Shown piece by piece: positions 61,380 to 64,000 of a stretch of DNA of 64,000 nt (the first letter of the stretch is position 1; each line of letters opens with the position of its first letter). This stretch comes from Asticcacaulis currens (GTDB taxonomy: Bacteria; Pseudomonadota; Alphaproteobacteria; Caulobacterales; Caulobacteraceae): contig NZ_JAQQKW010000011.1 in the NCBI RefSeq assembly GCF_028550395.1, positions 84,503 to 148,502 of the forward strand, given 5' to 3'. The notes below the pieces were generated by a model that was not told the DNA's origin, made no database searches, and saw only the letters and a list, made by a program, of their open reading frames with translations. Made by a program: the position numbers and the translations under genes.

Positions 61380-61483
61380 AACAAACCTTTGAGAACAATG
61401 ATATTTTACGGAGGCCGCACTTCAATGACGCGGCCCGTCCTTACCCGTAAGGACCGTAAAAAATCAGTATTGACTGTCATCGT

Positions 61484-61690
61484 TTACAGGTGGGTCTTCG
61501 GCTTGCGGATACGCCGCAGGGCCTTGCGCGTCGCCTTGACGCGCTCATTCTCGCGGAGGGGGCGCTGGCTGTCCTGATGCAGCAGGTGCTCGTCCGTCGT
61601 GCCTTCCGGCGGAAAGGGATCGCTGTCGTGGCCCTTCTGCTCGGCGGTCCGGCTGATCTCTTCGGGCGTGGGGGAGCGGTGTTCCGTCAT
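61484..61690 (-). CDS. Small charged hypothetical protein
   Basis: 68 residues behind an AAAGGAG ribosome site. The front, MTEHRSPTPEEISRTAEQKG, is acidic/polar; the end, RENERVKATRKALRRIRKPK, is strongly basic. It looks disordered and could bind nucleic acid or act as a small stress protein. The family is not recognised. The longer frame in the same direction extends over the next gene and is not used. Confidence 0.7.
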   Translation of the reverse strand: MTEHRSPTPEEISRTAEQKGHDSDPFPPEGTTDEHLLHQDSQRPLRENERVKATRKALRRIRKPKTHL

Positions 61691-61915
61691 GTTATCTCCT
61701 TTCACCCGGAAATCTGGGCGCAAAGGCATAAGACGAAAATGGCGGGCCGCGCGCAGGTTGTGAACACTCTGTAAGGGAAGCTGTGTCACGACAGAGAGAG
61801 TGGCAAGCTCAGCCTGATAAAGATCATAAAACAGGCGCTTATCACCCATTTTTCGATTCAATCCGCACGCGATCTGTTTTAGGTTCCTCTCGCCAAAGGG
61901 CAATCGGAGACTGAT

Positions 61916-63067
61916 ATGACGACAGTCAGGACGGCTCAGACACCATCCGCGGTCTGGGGAGAGGCCCAGCGGCCCTCTATCCTCATTGTCGATGACCGCT
62001 GGCAGAATCTTCTGGCGACCGAAGCCCTGCTCAAGCCGCTGGGGGCCGATATCGTCACCGCCGAGTCGGGTGAGGCGGCCCTGAGCCTGGTGCTCGAACG
62101 CCACTTCGCCATCGTCCTGCTCGATGTGCAGATGCCCGGCATGGACGGTTTTGAGACCGCCCGCCTGATGAAGACCCGCCCCTCCATGCAGGGCGTACCC
62201 ATTATCTTTGTCACGGCCATTTCCAAGGAAGACCACTACGCCACCGAAGCCGCGTCCATCGGCGCGGTGGACTATATCTTCAAACCGATCAATCCCGACA
62301 TCCTCAAGTCCAAGGTGCAGGTCTATCTCGACCTCTACACCCAGCGGCAGCAGATCCTGCAACTGAACGCCACCTTGCGTCAGTCGAACGAAGAGCTGGA
62401 GCGCTTCGCCTATGTCTGCTCGCACGACATGAAGGAGCCGGTCCGCATGATGAACATCTATGCGGGCTTTCTGGCGGAGGATTCGGTAGAGTCACTGGAC
62501 GAAGACGGACGCCGCTATGTGCAATATATCCGCGATAACGCCACGCGACTGAACCGCATGATCGGCGACATTCTCAACTTCTCGCGCGTCGGCCGCGAAG
62601 CCATAGAGGTTGAGGCGGTTGATACGCGGCGCGTGTTCGATGAGGTCTGTGCGGGTCTGGCCGGTGTCATCGAGGCCCAGCGCGCCCGTGTCACTTGCGG
62701 CGCCCTGCCGGAAATGCAGACCTCGCCCACCCTGATGCGCGTGCTGCTGCAGAACCTTATCGGCAATGCCCTGAAGTTTCAGGACGGCACCCGGACACCG
62801 GAAATCCACGTTTCGGCGCGTCGCGCTGGTAAGGCCTATCGTTTCGATGTGGCGGATAATGGCATTGGCATCGACCCGGCCTATGCCGATCGCATCTTCA
62901 CCATCTTCCAGAGACTGCACAGCGAAGACGAGTTTCCGGGCACCGGGATCGGCCTTTCGACCTGTCGCAAGTTCGTACGCCTCTATGGCGGAGACATCAG
63001 CTTCACCTCAAAGCCGGGCGAAGGCACGACCTTCAGCTTCACCCTGCCGCAACCGGCCCGTTTGTAA
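61916..63067 (+). CDS. Receiver-histidine kinase hybrid (REC-HisKA-HATPase)
   Basis: 383 residues, soluble. The N-terminal receiver (about 20-140) has ILIVDDRWQNLLATEALLKP, LLDVQMPGMDGFETARLMK, VTAISKEDHYATEAASIGAV and FKPINPDIL. A short coiled coil leads to HisKA with FAYVCSHDMKEPVRMMNIYA, the phosphorylated His, and the ATPase with LLQNLIGNALKFQDGTRTPE, VADNGIGIDPAYADRIFTIF, then GTGIGLSTCRKFVRLYGGDI. The order, receiver then kinase, resembles photoreceptor-linked kinases. It is followed by a lone receiver gene 19 bp later, a likely partner. Confidence 0.92.
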   Translation: MTTVRTAQTPSAVWGEAQRPSILIVDDRWQNLLATEALLKPLGADIVTAESGEAALSLVLERHFAIVLLDVQMPGMDGFETARLMKTRPSMQGVPIIFVTAISKEDHYATEAASIGAVDYIFKPINPDILKSKVQVYLDLYTQRQQILQLNATLRQSNEELERFAYVCSHDMKEPVRMMNIYAGFLAEDSVESLDEDGRRYVQYIRDNATRLNRMIGDILNFSRVGREAIEVEAVDTRRVFDEVCAGLAGVIEAQRARVTCGALPEMQTSPTLMRVLLQNLIGNALKFQDGTRTPEIHVSARRAGKAYRFDVADNGIGIDPAYADRIFTIFQRLHSEDEFPGTGIGLSTCRKFVRLYGGDISFTSKPGEGTTFSFTLPQPARL

Positions 63068-63086
63068 TTTCTGAACCGGAGACGTC

Positions 63087-63506
63087 ATGACGCTCGAACT
63101 TCTGCTGATCGAGGATAATGAAGGCGATGTGGAAATGACTCGCCGCGCCCTGCGCACCGCGACGCCGTCGTGCCGGGTGTCGGTGGCGGGCAATGGGCAG
63201 CAGGGACTGGAGTGCCTGCGCCGCGAAGGGCGTTTCGAAGAGGTGCCGCGGCCGGACCTGATCCTGCTCGATATCAACATGCCGCGCATGGACGGCAAGA
63301 TGTTTCTCAGCGAGATCAAGGCCGATCCGAACTTTCGCGCTATTCCCGTGGTGATGTTCACCTCGTCGGAATCGCCGAGCGATATCCGCGACTGTTATGA
63401 ACGTCAGGCCAGCAGCTATGTGGTCAAGCCGTTCGACGGCGGCCTTTACGCCGAAACCGTGCGCGAAGTGGTGCGCTTTTGGGGGCAGATCGCCCAACTG
63501 CCCTGA
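63087..63506 (+). CDS. Single-domain response regulator, Rcp1-like
   Basis: 139 residues. The receiver has LELLLIEDNEGDVEMTRRAL, PDLILLDINMPRMDGKMFLS, IPVVMFTSSESPSDIRDCYE and SSYVVKPFDGGLYAETVREV. The style (ELLLIEDNEGDVE) is that of response regulators paired with hybrid kinases of the Rcp1 type. It is 19 bp downstream of the kinase, so it is co-transcribed and probably its phosphorylation target. Confidence 0.9.
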   Translation: MTLELLLIEDNEGDVEMTRRALRTATPSCRVSVAGNGQQGLECLRREGRFEEVPRPDLILLDINMPRMDGKMFLSEIKADPNFRAIPVVMFTSSESPSDIRDCYERQASSYVVKPFDGGLYAETVREVVRFWGQIAQLP

Positions 63507-63662
63507 TCTCTCTGGGGTGAACGGACAAAATCAGCGGGCGCGGAAAGAAAATTTCTGCGCCCGATTTTATTTAAGCTGCTGATATAAATGTAAAAATAGC
63601 GCGACATCCGCAAGGGCCGTCAAATAAAATGCCACGACCTTGTGGAAAACCGAAAAAGACCG

Positions 63663-63691
63663 TTGACGCGGATCGGGGGTTCGAATAGAAA
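63663..63691 (+). promoter_or_regulatory. Probable rRNA operon promoter
   Basis: TTGACG (-35) and TAGAAA (-10) with 17-bp spacing, some 290 bp before the 16S start, after 150 bp of non-coding DNA. Downstream 63757-63790 (TCTTTGACATTGTAGAATGG) is the type of leader sequence preceding alphaproteobacterial 16S genes. Other promoters may exist in 63507-63980. Confidence 0.6.
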
Positions 63692-63980
63692 CCGCCTCCT
63701 CGCCGCTGACGGCGGCAACGAAATCTTTACGAAGCTTAACGCTGAAACGGATTTCTGATCTTTGACATTGTAGAATGGGGAAGGGAAACGCAGGCGGCGG
63801 TGGTCTGATGACGACTACTGTTGTGAGCGGTCTCTTTTAATAGACAACCATTTATGGGTTGGGGTTTAGGCCCTGATCTATATGTGGGAACTCGTTAATA
63901 TGAACGCAGAACTACGCAGTGATTGCTGAGCCTTTAGGGGCTTGGTGAGCAAAGAGCGAAGAGCAGCAGAGAGAAGTCTC

Positions 63981-64000
63981 AACTTGAGAGTTTGATCCTG
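63981..64000 (+). rRNA. rrs: 16S rRNA gene, first bases
   Basis: AACTTGAGAGTTTGATCCTG is the conserved 5' end of bacterial 16S rRNA; the rest is past the window. Together with the leader before it, this marks the start of an rRNA operon on this replicon. Confidence 0.9.

Noticed and set aside
1..64000. tRNA genes, prophage or IS transposase genes
   Set aside because: None could be recognised on either strand; the mobile signals are small non-coding elements only.

Overview
The window is high-GC alphaproteobacterial DNA whose genes point to the Caulobacteraceae, most probably Asticcacaulis or a close relative. This is inferred from the gene families: three TonB-dependent receptors, three chemoreceptors, NagB-II, GH16/GH20/GH67 enzymes, ManD and a LacI/GntR-rich sugar catabolism. 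Only 20 nt of 16S rRNA are present, so the genus cannot be proved here. Between about 18.6 and 22.4 kb lies a plasmid-type replication and partition module: a ParA ATPase, a small ribbon-helix-helix partner, a RepA initiator, nine iterons, and a field of GCTATC palindromes. An rRNA operon begins 42 kb away at the right edge. A plasmid-type origin with housekeeping transporters and an rRNA operon suggests a second chromosome (chromid), as known in Asticcacaulis.

Layout. 0-7 kb: an RND efflux adaptor with a divergent TetR regulator, a chemoreceptor, and a Pho-box-controlled pstSCAB phosphate transporter. 7-10.7 kb: a parDE toxin-antitoxin locus whose toxin gene is split by a palindromic insertion, then L-lactate dehydrogenase, a KduD-type dehydrogenase and a shortened LacI regulator. 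10.7-15.2 kb: a TonB receptor and a lipoprotein with a Pho-box-like promoter. 15.6-17.4 kb: NagB-II and a DUF1345 membrane protein. 18.6-22.4 kb: the replication module. 22.7-31.2 kb: an M14 carboxypeptidase, YidB, secreted GH20 and GH16 glycosidases, and a metal-type small protein with a TonB receptor. 31.2-38.8 kb: ThuA, a GT-C-like membrane protein, LacI with a GPH sugar transporter, a cold-shock protein and unknowns. 39-42.5 kb: LysR with an oxidoreductase, and a soluble PAS chemoreceptor. 42.6-51 kb: a glucuronate/glucuronoxylan locus (GH67, ManD, FadR-type regulator, large TonB receptor). 51.6-54.9 kb: the metNIQ methionine transporter and a Phd/VapC-like pair. 55-64 kb: a cation/proton antiporter, a flavin halogenase-like protein, a chemoreceptor, two-component proteins and the rRNA promoter.

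Functionally the region is a scavenging island. Secreted glycosidases release amino sugars, beta-glucan and glucuronyl oligosaccharides; TonB receptors import them; NagB-II, ManD and KduD feed central metabolism; Pst and Met supply phosphate and methionine. Candidate operators link distant genes: an ATTGGTTAT(A/G)ACC motif is shared by nagB-II and the GH20 gene, and a CAACGTTG LacI-type palindrome is shared by thuA and the lacI/MFS pair.

The most unusual signal is repeat content. Three families of dispersed elements recur (A x3, B x5, C x3), and a fourth, distinct palindromic element sits inside parE. A and B elements often abut or supply the stop codons of neighbouring genes. One B element is translated in frame inside a TonB receptor signal peptide. 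The parE element carries a clean 5-bp target duplication whose removal restores a normal ParE sequence.
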